The notes: generated by a model from the sequence alone, not told the origin. A stretch of 64,000 nucleotides of DNA from Pseudomonas putida (GCF_004357765.1 NZ_SMTE01000019.1:32076-96075); one strand, 5' to 3'; counted from the first letter of the stretch, positions 27,766 through 38,255 are shown. Numbers and translations: made by a program.

Positions 27766-29193
27766 TTAGCGACCGATGGACTGGCGGGCCAGCGAGAAAC
27801 TCAGCCCGGCGCCGGCGGCAAGGCAGCCGGCGATGCACAGAAGGGCGACGATGAAGGCATGTCCGATGGCCGCTTCGTCGCCATTGGGGCCGACGAGCGT
27901 GTAAAACACTCCACCGATCACCGCGACGCTCAATGCGGTGCTGACTTGTAGCGTCGAGCTGGCGATGCCGGCAATCATGCCCGACAGTGCGGGGGCTACC
28001 CGGCTGGTGATCATGCTCATCAAGGTCGGCAGCGCCAGTCCTTGTCCAAAGCCGATCAGGAACAGGGGCAGGGCAAGCAGCATGGGAGGTGCAGAGGCAG
28101 AAATCGGTGTCATCACCACTAGCCAGATCAAGGCCAACAGGCCCACGACCTCAAGTCCCATTCCGAAAGCGTTGAGATAGATGCCGAGCACCCGTCTGAA
28201 TCGAGCTGTCGAGAGCGGCCCCAGAAGGAAACCCATGCCGAATGGCAGGAACGTCAGGCCAGCGCTGAGGGCACTGACATGTAATGCGCCCTGCAGATAG
28301 ATCGACAACAGCAGGAAGAACACGCCGATCGCGTAGAATGACAAAGCGACCAACAGCGCACGGCCCAAGCCTGGAGCCTGCAATGCCAGCGGGTTGAGCA
28401 GCGGGTTACCGCCGGCAAGGAACAGGCGCGTTTGATGGCGCCAGAGCAACCAGCCTAGCACCGGAGCCGCCAGCAAAGTCAGCCAGGACCACAAGGGCCA
28501 GCCCGCTTCACGGCCTTCGATCAAGGGTACGATGAGAGCGCTCAACGTCAAAACCGACAACAGCATGCCTATCAGGTCCAGCTTGCTTGCCTGACGTGCA
28601 CGGGTTTCGCTGAGCAAGGGCACGCCGAATAAAATGACCAGCAGCGCAATGGGCAGGTTGACCAGGAAAATCGCCCGCCAACCCAAGCCCAAGACATCGA
28701 GTGATATCAACACGCCTCCCAGGGCCTGGCCGACCACCGAGGCCAGCCCGAAGACCGCGCCATAGATACTCAGTGCCAGCGGCTTTTCCGCCTCCGGGAA
28801 GATCGCCTGCACCGATGCCAGGGCCTGTGGGGCCATGATTGCCGCCGTTATGCCCTGAAGGGCGCGTCCGGCGACCAGTACCCAGGGTGACTCGGCGAGT
28901 CCGCAGATCAGCGACGCCGTAGCGAAGCCGATCAGGCCGAGGAAGAACATCCGCCCGCGTCCATAGAGATCACCCAGGCGTCCTCCGGTGATCAGGGTCA
29001 CGGCATACAGTCCGGCATATGAGGAAATGACCAGTTGCTCAGCCGAAGAGGCGGTGTTCAGGTCTTGCTGGATCGAGGGCAATGCGACATTGACGATGAA
29101 GAAGTCCAAGGGCGGCAGGAACGCCCCGACCAGCAGAATGACGAACATCGACCAACGACGTCGTTCGATAGGGAGAGCATGGATGCTTGACAT
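27766..29193 (-). CDS. MFS multidrug efflux transporter, DHA2 (EmrB/QacA) type
   Basis: This 475-residue protein has about 14 membrane helices. Typical sequences: LDFFIVNVALPSIQQDL in helix 1, the loop motif GGRLGDLYGRGRMF (motif A) and GRALQGITAAIMAPQ (motif B/C area). Its role is drug or antibiotic export driven by protons. The start at 29193 (MSSIHALPIERRRWSMF) has AGAAGG upstream; a TTG nine codons earlier is less likely. It is divergent from a TetR regulator, the usual repressor-pump arrangement. Confidence 0.88.
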   Translation of the reverse strand: MSSIHALPIERRRWSMFVILLVGAFLPPLDFFIVNVALPSIQQDLNTASSAEQLVISSYAGLYAVTLITGGRLGDLYGRGRMFFLGLIGFATASLICGLAESPWVLVAGRALQGITAAIMAPQALASVQAIFPEAEKPLALSIYGAVFGLASVVGQALGGVLISLDVLGLGWRAIFLVNLPIALLVILFGVPLLSETRARQASKLDLIGMLLSVLTLSALIVPLIEGREAGWPLWSWLTLLAAPVLGWLLWRHQTRLFLAGGNPLLNPLALQAPGLGRALLVALSFYAIGVFFLLLSIYLQGALHVSALSAGLTFLPFGMGFLLGPLSTARFRRVLGIYLNAFGMGLEVVGLLALIWLVVMTPISASAPPMLLALPLFLIGFGQGLALPTLMSMITSRVAPALSGMIAGIASSTLQVSTALSVAVIGGVFYTLVGPNGDEAAIGHAFIVALLCIAGCLAAGAGLSFSLARQSIGR

Positions 29194-29420
29194 GAAAAGG
29201 GCCTTCTCTGGAGTCTGCAAACCCAGCGTCCTGGTTGAGTGCCTCGCAGCGATTCAGCCAGCAGTGGGGAACACGCCCAGTGTGTGATGCACACGGTGGT
29301 ACCGGGACTGCCATTTATGTACGTTTGGCGTTCATTCCTGTACGCCGGGGAGCATCGCGCCGCGCAGCGCTCAAGCACCCATCGAACAGCAGGTGGCGAA
29401 ACGCCACGCCTCGAACCGTG

Positions 29421-29456
29421 TTGACGGCCACCCTACCAGAAGGTAGGGTGGCGTCA
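29421..29456 (+). promoter_or_regulatory. Overlapping promoter and operator of the tetR gene
   Basis: TTGACG (29421-29426) and TAGGGT (29444-29449) are 17 nt apart. A perfect 11-bp inverted repeat GCCACCCTACC / GGTAGGGTGGC with a 4-nt centre (29427-29452) fills the spacer and covers the -10 element. The predicted start of transcription falls on or next to the ATG at 29456. Confidence 0.55.
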
Positions 29457-30040
29457 TGATTACGCATTCCAAGACCTATTTCGAAATCCTCGACTGTACC
29501 CGTGCCTTGGTCATCGCCGGCGGTTATAGCGGGTTCAGTTACGCGGATATCTCCGCGTTTGTCGGCATCCGTAAAGCCAGCATCCATCACCACTTTCCGA
29601 CCAAGGTGGACCTGGTTCGTACCCTCGTCAGCCAGTACCGGCAAGAGGCGCAGGCGGGTCTCGAACACCTCGACCGTGCGATCCCTGATCCTGCCGAGCA
29701 ACTCCGGGCGTACATTGGTTACTGGCTGGAGTGCATTGGAGATGCAACCAAGGGCTATTGTGTGTGTGCATTGCTAGCCACCCAGATTCCGGTATTGCCT
29801 GAAGAAATCGTGGTGGAGGTCAGGGCGCATTTCCAGATGTTGTCTGCCTGGTTGGTTTCCGTATTCGAACGAGGGGCTGAGCAAGGTCGCCTGGTCCTGC
29901 CGAGCGATGCTCGCAGCGAGGCAGAAACCTTCATGGCTACCGTTCATGGGACGATGCTTTCAGCCCGGGCCTATGGCGATCCCAGTATATTCGGGGTGAT
30001 CACCCAACCGATGATCGAAAGGCTCATTACTGGGAAGTGA
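29456..30040 (+). CDS. TetR-family transcriptional regulator
   Basis: This 194-residue repressor has an N-terminal helix-turn-helix (GGYSGFSYADISAFVGIRKASIHHHFPTK; key residues Tyr29-Ala30-Asp31 and His44-His45-His46-Phe47) and a helical ligand domain of the TetR_C type. It is likely to repress itself and the divergent DHA2 pump through the inverted repeat that covers its promoter. No ordinary Shine-Dalgarno site is spaced well before the ATG; the purine-rich AGGGTGG is very close (4 nt). Confidence 0.88.
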   Translation: MITHSKTYFEILDCTRALVIAGGYSGFSYADISAFVGIRKASIHHHFPTKVDLVRTLVSQYRQEAQAGLEHLDRAIPDPAEQLRAYIGYWLECIGDATKGYCVCALLATQIPVLPEEIVVEVRAHFQMLSAWLVSVFERGAEQGRLVLPSDARSEAETFMATVHGTMLSARAYGDPSIFGVITQPMIERLITGK

Positions 30041-30129
30041 TGGAAACGATCGCAGTGCAACCCTTCTAGCCACAGCATCGCTGCGGCTGGCGACCCCCGG
30101 TATCAGTCGACGACAGAGGGCCTGTGCCC

Positions 30130-30484
30130 ATGCACATTCTGGTTATAGAAGTTGACATCCTCCCCGCACTAAAGTACGGGGTATCTCGCGGAGAAAACCG
30201 ATGAGGGAAGTCACATCGAACTACGGGCAATTTTCGCGGCAGATGAATGTCGTATCGAGGTCGAAAATCAGGGGCCTGGGCTCAGCGAAGCGGTCTTGAA
30301 CAAGGGATTCGACCGCTTCTACCGCGGCGACGCCTCTCGGCACCAGTTGTCCGATTCCAATGGGTTGGGATTGGCCATCGTGACCGCCATCATGCACTTG
30401 CATGGAGGGCGTGCAGCGGTCAGCCAGCCTGAGCCTGGGCAAATATGCTTTGCGTTGCGCTTCCCCGTGAAGATTCGCCCTTAA
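30130..30484 (+). pseudogene. Hybrid relic of a two-component system (response-regulator start plus histidine-kinase end)
   Basis: At 30130 an ORF begins MHILVIE, the usual first strand of an OmpR-type response regulator, but departs from the family at once and stops after 24 codons (30202-30204). From about 30197 another frame reads TDEGSHIEL ... VENQGPGLSEAVLNKGFDRF ... SNGLGLAIVTAIMHLHGG to a stop at 30484, the N-box to G2-box end of a sensor kinase of the CopS/CzcS type. Everything between (the rest of the regulator and most of the kinase) is missing and a hairpin sequence occupies the join. Clearly non-functional. Confidence 0.7.
30151..30190 (+). mobile_element. Possible IS200/IS605-type end at the deletion join
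   Basis: TTGACATCCTCCCCGCACTA followed by AAGTACGGGGTATC forms a hairpin CCCCG-C-ACT-AA-AGT-A-CGGGG with one mismatch. It strongly resembles the subterminal hairpins found at ends of IS200/IS605 elements, which often read CTCCCCGC...CTAAAG...GCGGGG. No tnpA or tnpB is present. A plain transcription terminator is an alternative, but its T run is absent. Confidence 0.4.
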
Positions 30485-30615
30485 TGCTCTTGCCTGCCCG
30501 CAGTGAACTGATCCATGGCCAAAGGCTAGATATTTTTGAGCAGTAACCACATTGGCTGTTCTGGCGTTCGTTGGTCCAAACACGCAGACATGTACTTGAT
30601 GATGTCGCGCTGACT
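30485..30615. other. Gap between the two-component relic and topB
   Basis: 131 nt without a gene. The small palindrome GACTCTAGAGAGTC at 30612-30625 overlaps the topB stop and may be part of a weak terminator. Nothing else recognised. Confidence 0.5.
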
Positions 30616-32574
30616 CTAGAGAGTCGTCTTGCGCTGCGCCTGTCGAGACTTGCCCGTGGGGGTTTTGCTCCCGCCGCGGGCTACCTTGCCTTTGCCGCCG
30701 CGCTTCTTCTTCCACGCAGGCGCCTTGCCCACCGCTGGCCCACTGATGCTCAGGCGTAACCCACTGCAGCGCTGCACCAGCTTGCCCATCCAAGCCGATT
30801 GACGGGTAACGAACTCTTCCAGGGTCATCTCACCGCTCTGCACCATGTCCAGCGCCTGTTCCCAGATGGCGGTGGTCCCAGGGTCGGCAATCGCCCGCGG
30901 CACCGCGTCGATCAGGCTGAACGCGGCCGGGGTGGCGGACAACGCCTTGCCGTTCTTCACCAGGTAGCCACGGTCGAGCAGGCCTTGAATGATGCTGGCG
31001 CGGGTCGCCTCGGTGCCGATGCCAGTAGTGTCCTTGAGCTTCTGCCTCAAGCGCGGATCGTCCACCAGCTTGGCGACGTTCTTCATCGCCTTGATCAGGT
31101 CGCCTTCGGTGAATGGCTTGGGTGGTTGCGTCCACATGTCCTTGAGTTGCAGGCCGCGCAGCAGGCAATCGTCTCCTTTGCGCAGCGCTGGCAGCACCTG
31201 GGCAGGCGCTGCTTCGCGGCCCTTGGCCGGCGTCAGCGCCTCGGGCAGGGCGCGGCGCCAGCCGGGCTCGACGATCTGCTTGCCGACGGCACGCAAGGCA
31301 TGGCCAGCGCAGTCGAATTCGGCCTGGGTGCGGTCGTATTCGTGATTGGGCAGGAACTGCGCCAGGTAGCGGGCGCGGATCAGGGTGTACACGGCCTTGT
31401 ACTTGGGCGGCAGGCGCGATGGGTCGCTGGCGGCTGCGGTTGGGATGATGCCATGGTGGGCGCTGACCTTGGCGTCGTTCCAGGCCCGCGACCGACGTTG
31501 CGGTTCCAGGTGGGCTTGCAGCGGGGCGAGGCTGGCATCGGCGCGCAGCAGGGCGGCAAGGATGCCCGGGGCCTCGACGTGCTGGCTGAGAGGCAGGTAA
31601 CCACAGTCACTGCGTGGATAGGTGATCAATTTGTGCGTCTCGTACAGCGCCTGGGCGATGTCGAGGGTTTCCTGGGCGCCAAGGCCGAACTTCTTCGAGC
31701 ACAGTTCCTGCAAGGTGCCGAGGTCGAAGGGCAGGGGAGCGGCTTCGCGCACGCGCTCGGTGGCCACGTCGAGTACCTTGGCGGTGCCGGCTGTGCCCAT
31801 GGCGGCGGCTGCCTGTTGCGCCAACTCCTGGTTCAGACACCGCCCTTGGTCATCGCAGGCGTCTTCCGGCGCACGCCACTGGGCATTGAACGTTTGGCCA
31901 TGGTGCTCCAGTTGCACCTCGATGGCCCAGAACGGCACCGGCACGAAGTCGGCGATGCTGCGGTCACGGTCCACCACCAGACGCAGGGTCGGGGTCTGGA
32001 CCCGTCCTACCGGCAGTACGCCCTGGTATCCGGACTGGCGGCCGAGCAGGGTGAACAGGCGGCTCATGTTCATGCCGATCAACCAGTCGGCGCGCGAGCG
32101 GCCGAGCGCCGAATGGTAGAGACTGAAGGTTTGCTGTCCGGGTAGCAGGCGGCCCAGGGCCTTGCGGATGGAGGCGTCGTCCAGTGCCGAGAGCCACAGG
32201 CGCTGGATCGGCCCGCGGTAGCGGCAGTGCTCGACCAGCTCACGGGCGATCATCTCGCCTTCACGATCGGCGTCGGTGGCGATGACCAGTTCGCGGGCTT
32301 CACCGAGCAGGCGCTTGACCGCCTTGAACTGGCTGGCAGTCTTGGGCTTGACCTGCATCTTCCACTTCTCCGGGATGATCGGCAGGTCGGCAAGAGTCCA
32401 GCGTTTGTAGCGTTCGTCGTAGCTGTCGGGCGGGGCGGTTTCGAGCAGGTGGCCGATGCACCAGGTCACGCATACATCGGTGCCTTGCCAGCAACCGTCA
32501 GCCTTGCGGGTGGCGCCGAGGACCTTGGCGATGTCTTTTGCCTGGGAGGGTTTTTCGCAGAGGAACAGGCGCAT
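30616..32574 (-). CDS. topB: DNA topoisomerase III
   Basis: This 652-residue type IA topoisomerase decatenates and relaxes negatively supercoiled DNA. TOPRIM domain at residues 1-150 (MRLFLCEKPSQAKDIAKVLG, acidic triad IATDADREGEM), the active-site region SGYQGVLPVGRVQTPTLRLV, and the catalytic tyrosine in LITYPRSDCGYLP at about residue 327-339. The last 50 residues are a lysine/arginine-rich tail (KKKRGGKGKVARGGSKTP) for DNA binding instead of zinc fingers. It marks the return of core-type genes after the accessory stretch. Confidence 0.96.
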   Translation of the reverse strand: MRLFLCEKPSQAKDIAKVLGATRKADGCWQGTDVCVTWCIGHLLETAPPDSYDERYKRWTLADLPIIPEKWKMQVKPKTASQFKAVKRLLGEARELVIATDADREGEMIARELVEHCRYRGPIQRLWLSALDDASIRKALGRLLPGQQTFSLYHSALGRSRADWLIGMNMSRLFTLLGRQSGYQGVLPVGRVQTPTLRLVVDRDRSIADFVPVPFWAIEVQLEHHGQTFNAQWRAPEDACDDQGRCLNQELAQQAAAAMGTAGTAKVLDVATERVREAAPLPFDLGTLQELCSKKFGLGAQETLDIAQALYETHKLITYPRSDCGYLPLSQHVEAPGILAALLRADASLAPLQAHLEPQRRSRAWNDAKVSAHHGIIPTAAASDPSRLPPKYKAVYTLIRARYLAQFLPNHEYDRTQAEFDCAGHALRAVGKQIVEPGWRRALPEALTPAKGREAAPAQVLPALRKGDDCLLRGLQLKDMWTQPPKPFTEGDLIKAMKNVAKLVDDPRLRQKLKDTTGIGTEATRASIIQGLLDRGYLVKNGKALSATPAAFSLIDAVPRAIADPGTTAIWEQALDMVQSGEMTLEEFVTRQSAWMGKLVQRCSGLRLSISGPAVGKAPAWKKKRGGKGKVARGGSKTPTGKSRQAQRKTTL

Positions 32575-32694
32575 GGCCAGGAACGCTTCATCGGGGTGAT
32601 GGGCGATAGGATGCGCAAGTGGGGGCGCGTAGGCAAGTTTTATCTGGATGGATGTACAGTTTATTTCGGTCGGGATGTGTGTGGCAGTCTGGCT

Positions 32695-32751
32695 TCATTG
32701 CCAGCGAATCGGATCCTACAACCCCAGTAGGAGCCCGTTCGCCGGCAATGA
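32695..32751. repeat. REP-like inverted repeat
   Basis: Two 25-nt arms (TCATTGCCAGCGAATC... and ...GTTCGCCGGCAATGA) match as inverted copies at 21 of 25 positions with a 7-nt loop. The core GTAGGAGCCCGTTCGCCGGC differs from the GGGAGCGGGCTTGCC REP family seen elsewhere in this window, so it is a second repeat family. Confidence 0.7.
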
Positions 32752-32763
32752 GACCCGTGCGGA

Positions 32764-33198
32764 TCAGGCGAATTCTCTGGAATCGCGCACCATGTCTACG
32801 TGGGGGATGCCGGCTTCGAGAAACTCCTCGCTCACCACGCGAAAGCCCAGCCGCTCATAGAACGGCGTGGCATGCACCTGGGCACTGAGCATCTGCTGGC
32901 GCAGGTCGCGGTTCTGCGCCTCGCGGATCACCGCGTTCATCAGTGCATCACCCACCTTCAGTCCACGCCAGTCGCGCAAGACCGAAACCCGACCGATGGT
33001 GCCGTCGGGCAACAAGCGGGCGGTGCCGATCGGGTAGTCGCCTTCCAGCGCCAGAAAGTGCAGGGCGGTCGGGTCCTCGGCATCGAACTCCAGCTCTGGC
33101 GGTACATGCTGCTCGGCAACGAATACCGCGCTGCGGATGCGATGGATATCGGCGTGATCCTTGTGCCAGTCGGCGAGGCGAACGCTGATCTTATTCAT
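32764..33198 (-). CDS. GNAT-family N-acetyltransferase (ElaA-like)
   Basis: This 144-residue protein starts MNKISVRLADWHKDHADIHR and has motif A as GRVSVLRDWRGLKVGDALMN and the end motif LSAQVHATPFYERLGFRVVS, which fits the ElaA/YjcF-type GNATs. Its ATG overlaps the end of roxA by eight nt (ATGAATAA), so it is translationally coupled to the ribosomal oxygenase. Substrate unknown. Confidence 0.88.
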   Translation of the reverse strand: MNKISVRLADWHKDHADIHRIRSAVFVAEQHVPPELEFDAEDPTALHFLALEGDYPIGTARLLPDGTIGRVSVLRDWRGLKVGDALMNAVIREAQNRDLRQQMLSAQVHATPFYERLGFRVVSEEFLEAGIPHVDMVRDSREFA

Positions 33199-34357
33199 TG
33201 GCAAATCCCAGGCTTCCTTGTTTGACCAGCTGGCAGACCAGCGTCAGGCCGTCTTCGTCTTCCAGCCACTCTACAAGGTTTTCGATGTGCAGTGCGTCGG
33301 CGGCGCAAATCAGTTTCAGCAGATCGCGCAGGTGACCTGGCAGCAAACGGCTTTGGCCGCTGGCGAACAGCAGCAGGTTGTCGTCGACTTCCGACCAGGC
33401 CATGCGGGCACTCGGATTGCGGATCAGGATGGCACCCTGTTGCAGGCTGTCGATCAGCTCTTCCTCGCTCAGCTCCTCGCCGGAGACCTGTTCGGGGTAG
33501 CGCGGTTCGGTCATGAACTGGCCGAACCAGGTCAGCAGCAGGCGCTCGTCGCCCATGTGCTCGGCCAGCAGGGCCTTGAGCCGGTCCAGCGCGTCGTGCT
33601 GGATCTGGTGCGGGTCGCTGACCGGCTGGGCATCGGCGTCGCTGTAACGCTCTTCGTCAGGCAGGAACTGGCTGAGGAAGTCGGTGAAGTGGGTCAGCAC
33701 TTCGGCGGCGCTCGGCGCGCGGAAGCCGACCGAATACGTCAGGCAGTCGTCTTCGGCCACACCGTAGTGGGCCAGGCGCGGGGGCAGGTAGAGCATGTCG
33801 CCTGGTTCCAGGGTCCACTCGCCGCTCTGTTCGAATTCGGCGAGGATGCGCAGGTCGGCGTGCTCCAGCAGAGGGCTGTCGCTGTTGCACATCTGGCCGA
33901 TCTTCCAGTTGCGCTTGCCGTGGCCCTGCAGCAGGAACACATCGTAGTTGTCGAAGTGCGGACCGACGCTGCCACCTGGTGCGGCGAAGCTGATCATCAC
34001 GTCGTCGATGCGCCAGCTCGGCAGGAAGCGGAAATGCTCCAGCAGCTCGGCAACTTCCGGTACGAACTGGTCGACAGCCTGCACCAGCAAGGTCCAGTCC
34101 TGTTCCGGCAGCTCGGCGAAGGTGTCTTCGGTGAACGGGCCGCGGCGCAGTTCCCATGGGTGCTCGCCATGCTCGAGCACCAGGCGCGACTCTACTTCCT
34201 CTTCCAGTGCCAGACCGGCCAGCTCGTCGGGGTCGATCGGGCTGATGAAGTCCGGGAAGGCCTGGCGCACCAGCAGGGGCTTCTTCTGCCAGTAGTCGCG
34301 CATGAATTCGCGGGCCGAGATGCCGCCGAGCAACTGCAGTGGAGTATCAGGATTCAT
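33191..34357 (-). CDS. roxA: Ribosomal protein uL16 arginine hydroxylase (YcfD/RoxA, JmjC-cupin)
   Basis: This 388-residue Fe(II)/2-oxoglutarate oxygenase hydroxylates an arginine of ribosomal protein uL16. Iron ligands are visible: His134 and Asp136 in GPHFDNYDVF and His197 in YLPPRLAHYG. The N-terminal QLLGGISAREFMRDYWQKKP and the C-terminal winged-helix-like part match the YcfD family. The ATG at 34357 is chosen over the TTG two codons before it. It overlaps a GNAT gene downstream and lies downstream of purB with its terminator between. Confidence 0.9.
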   Translation of the reverse strand: MNPDTPLQLLGGISAREFMRDYWQKKPLLVRQAFPDFISPIDPDELAGLALEEEVESRLVLEHGEHPWELRRGPFTEDTFAELPEQDWTLLVQAVDQFVPEVAELLEHFRFLPSWRIDDVMISFAAPGGSVGPHFDNYDVFLLQGHGKRNWKIGQMCNSDSPLLEHADLRILAEFEQSGEWTLEPGDMLYLPPRLAHYGVAEDDCLTYSVGFRAPSAAEVLTHFTDFLSQFLPDEERYSDADAQPVSDPHQIQHDALDRLKALLAEHMGDERLLLTWFGQFMTEPRYPEQVSGEELSEEELIDSLQQGAILIRNPSARMAWSEVDDNLLLFASGQSRLLPGHLRDLLKLICAADALHIENLVEWLEDEDGLTLVCQLVKQGSLGFANE

Positions 34358-34395
34358 GTTCAACCTATTGAAAAGACGTAATTTTCATGCGGGAA

Positions 34396-34422
34396 TAAAA
34401 ACGCCCGGCTAAGCCGGGCGTT
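34396..34422 (-). terminator. Rho-independent terminator of purB
   Basis: The stem CGCCCGGCT / AGCCGGGCG with a very short loop, followed leftward by TTTTTATT (complement of AATAAAAA at 34394-34401). It lies 17-40 nt after the purB stop and also just before the roxA start. Confidence 0.85.
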
Positions 34423-34438
34423 GAGCGCAACGCTCAGC

Positions 34439-36000
<1,562 letters not shown>

Positions 36001-36007
36001 TTGCCTT

Positions 36008-36634
36008 TCAGGAAGGCGAACGCATCATGTCGTACAGTTCGTTGAGCAGCTTGCGCCGGCTGAACACCAGTTGCCAGCGATGCCCGCCCAGCTGGCGCCA
36101 CAGGCGTGCAGCACGGATACCGGCGAGCAGCAGGGCGCGGATCTTCGAGGCGTTGCTGGCCTGTTGCAGGAAGCGCATGTCGCCGTGTACCTGGATGCGC
36201 TGGCGCAAGGTGCTCAGGGTGTCCTGGTACAAGGCGCCGCTGGAAGCGATGACGTTTTCGTGAACCAGGCCGAAATGCTCGGCCTGGGACTGGATCTGCG
36301 GCAAGCGGTTGCCAATGGTGTCGAGCAGGTCGCCGCGCTTGTTCAGCTGGCGCTCGAGGCCGAGCATCGACAGCGCATAACGCAGCGGCTCGCGCTGCAG
36401 GCTGCTGGGGTCGCGCTCGAGGGCGCCGACCAGGGCGCGATAACCGTCGCGCAGGTTGAGGTCGTCGCCGCCGAACACCTGCAGGGTGTTTTCCGGGTCG
36501 CGCACCAGCAGGCTGCCGAGCATGCAGCCGATGTTGGCCTCGCTGGCCTGGCCGGTGCGGGCGATGCGGTCGACCAGCACGGCAGCCTGGAACACACCGC
36601 CCAGGGCAATCAACTGCTCCTGCAGGTTGCTCAT
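36008..36634 (-). CDS. hflD: HflD family protein
   Basis: This 208-residue membrane-associated helical protein of the HflD family is known as a lysogenisation regulator binding phage CII in E. coli; its housekeeping role is unclear. The sequence [20 protein letters not shown] ... [20 protein letters not shown] is typical. Its ATG overlaps the mnmA stop (ATGA), so it is translated with mnmA, the conserved order. Confidence 0.93.
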   Translation of the reverse strand: MSNLQEQLIALGGVFQAAVLVDRIARTGQASEANIGCMLGSLLVRDPENTLQVFGGDDLNLRDGYRALVGALERDPSSLQREPLRYALSMLGLERQLNKRGDLLDTIGNRLPQIQSQAEHFGLVHENVIASSGALYQDTLSTLRQRIQVHGDMRFLQQASNASKIRALLLAGIRAARLWRQLGGHRWQLVFSRRKLLNELYDMMRSPS

Positions 36635-37755
36635 GCGCGCGGGCTCCACGGCTCGGCGGTTTCGATCACGCCGCCGCCCAGGCACACCTCGCCGTCATAG
36701 AACACCACCGATTGGCCGGGTGTCACGGCGCGCTGCGGCTCATCGAACACGGCGCGATAGCCATTGGCAGTACGCTCCAGGGTGCATTGCTGGTCGCTCT
36801 GGCGGTAGCGCACCTTGGCGGTGAGCTGGCGCGGGCTGCTCAGGTCGATCGGGTTGACCCAGAAGATCTCCGAGGCGAGCAGGGCGCGGGAGAACAGCCA
36901 TGGATGCTCGTTGCCCTGGCCGACCACCAGCACGTTGCGAGTCAGGTCTTTGTGCAGCACGTACCACGGCTCGTCGCCGGCGTCCTTGAGGCCGCCGATG
37001 CCAAGGCCCTGGCGCTGGCCGATGGTGTGGTACATCAGGCCGTGGTGGCGGCCGATCACTTCACCTTCGGTCGTCTCGATGTCGCCCGGTTGGGCCGGCA
37101 GATACTGCTTGAGGAAGTCGCTGAAGCGGCGCTCGCCGATGAAGCAGATGCCGGTCGAGTCCTTTTTCTTGGCGGTGGCCAGGCCGTGTTTCTCGGCGAT
37201 GGCGCGCACCTCGGGCTTTTCCAGCTCGCCTACCGGGAACAGCGTGCGGGCGATTTCCTTACCGCCGACAGCGTGCAGGAAATAGCTCTGGTCCTTGTTC
37301 GGGTCCAGGCCCTTGAGCAGTTCGGTGAGCTCGCCCGTGTCGCGGCGGCGCACGTAGTGGCCGGTGGCGATCAGGTCGGCGCCCAGGGACAGGGCGTAGT
37401 CGAGAAACGCCTTGAACTTGATTTCGCGGTTGCAAAGGATGTCGGGGTTGGGCGTACGGCCGGCCTTGTACTCCTCGAGGAAGTGCTCGAACACGTTGTC
37501 CCAGTATTCGGCGGCGAAGTTGGCGGTGTGCAGCTTGATGCCGATGCGGTCGCATACGGCCTGGGCGTCGGCCAGGTCTTCACGGGCGGTGCAGTATTCG
37601 GTGCCGTCGTCCTCTTCCCAGTTCTTCATGAACAGCCCTTCCACCTGGTAGCCCTGCTCCATGAGCAGGAGGGCGGAGACGGAAGAGTCCACGCCGCCGG
37701 ACATGCCGACGATGACGCGGGTCTTGGCGGGGTCTTTGAGTGCTGGGCTGGTCAT
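36631..37755 (-). CDS. mnmA: tRNA-specific 2-thiouridylase MnmA
   Basis: This 374-residue enzyme adds sulfur to U34 of tRNA-Lys, -Glu and -Gln using ATP and a persulfide relay. The PP-loop [18 protein letters not shown] is at about 14-31; the catalytic cysteines are in [11 protein letters not shown] and [11 protein letters not shown]. Sulfur comes from the TusA-TusBCD-TusE relay, whose BCDE genes are at 57.6-58.9 kb here. MnmA and HflD overlap by 4 nt. Confidence 0.97.
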   Translation of the reverse strand: MTSPALKDPAKTRVIVGMSGGVDSSVSALLLMEQGYQVEGLFMKNWEEDDGTEYCTAREDLADAQAVCDRIGIKLHTANFAAEYWDNVFEHFLEEYKAGRTPNPDILCNREIKFKAFLDYALSLGADLIATGHYVRRRDTGELTELLKGLDPNKDQSYFLHAVGGKEIARTLFPVGELEKPEVRAIAEKHGLATAKKKDSTGICFIGERRFSDFLKQYLPAQPGDIETTEGEVIGRHHGLMYHTIGQRQGLGIGGLKDAGDEPWYVLHKDLTRNVLVVGQGNEHPWLFSRALLASEIFWVNPIDLSSPRQLTAKVRYRQSDQQCTLERTANGYRAVFDEPQRAVTPGQSVVFYDGEVCLGGGVIETAEPWSPRA

Positions 37756-37814
37756 GGTTACCGATGTGTATCAAGGGGGAAAAACGCCGATTCTATCAAA
37801 CCCACGCCTTCGCG

Positions 37815-38255
37815 TCAGTCGCGTAGCAGTGCGAGGCTGTGCAGAGGGCCTGCGAGGTAGTCGTCGAGGCAGCGTGGCACCAGTTCGCTGCGCCAGCGGT
37901 TGGGGTCGGCCAGCAGTTCCTCGCGGGTCAGCCAGACGGCCCGGACGATATCGGCGTCCAACGCCAGGTCGGCATGGTGGCGAAGGGGCCGCGCAGCGAA
38001 GCAGATACGCTGATAGGTCACGCCGTTGCTTGGCGCGGTGTACAGGTAGATGCCGACGACGCCGGTCAGCTCGACCTCCCAGGCGGTTTCCTCGAGGGTT
38101 TCGCGCAGGGCGGCTTGAGTCAGGGATTCGTTGGCTTCGAGGTGGCCGGCGGGTTGGTTGAAGACGTGTTGGCCGGTCTTGAACTCCTCGACGAAGAGGA
38201 ACTTGCCTTCGTCTTCGACGATGGTGGCGACGGTGATGTGGGGTTGCCAGGTCAT
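37815..38255 (-). CDS. nudJ: Nudix hydrolase (NudJ-like)
   Basis: This 146-residue Nudix pyrophosphatase has the box GHLEANESLTQAALRETLEE, then TAWEVEL, at about residues 38-60 with the REtleE core. It follows the NudJ pattern (MTWQPHITVATIVEDEGKFL), a family hydrolysing nucleoside di/triphosphates and HMP-PP. The start at 38255 is preceded by GGAGGAGC. It is upstream of mnmA in the same direction with a 59-nt gap, an association seen in other gamma-proteobacteria. Confidence 0.85.
   Translation of the reverse strand: MTWQPHITVATIVEDEGKFLFVEEFKTGQHVFNQPAGHLEANESLTQAALRETLEETAWEVELTGVVGIYLYTAPSNGVTYQRICFAARPLRHHADLALDADIVRAVWLTREELLADPNRWRSELVPRCLDDYLAGPLHSLALLRD

Noticed and set aside
22204-30600. 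Direct repeat of the tRNA-Gly 3' end marking an island boundary
   Set aside because: I looked for the TTTCCCGCTCCA end downstream and saw no copy; cannot claim an attachment site.
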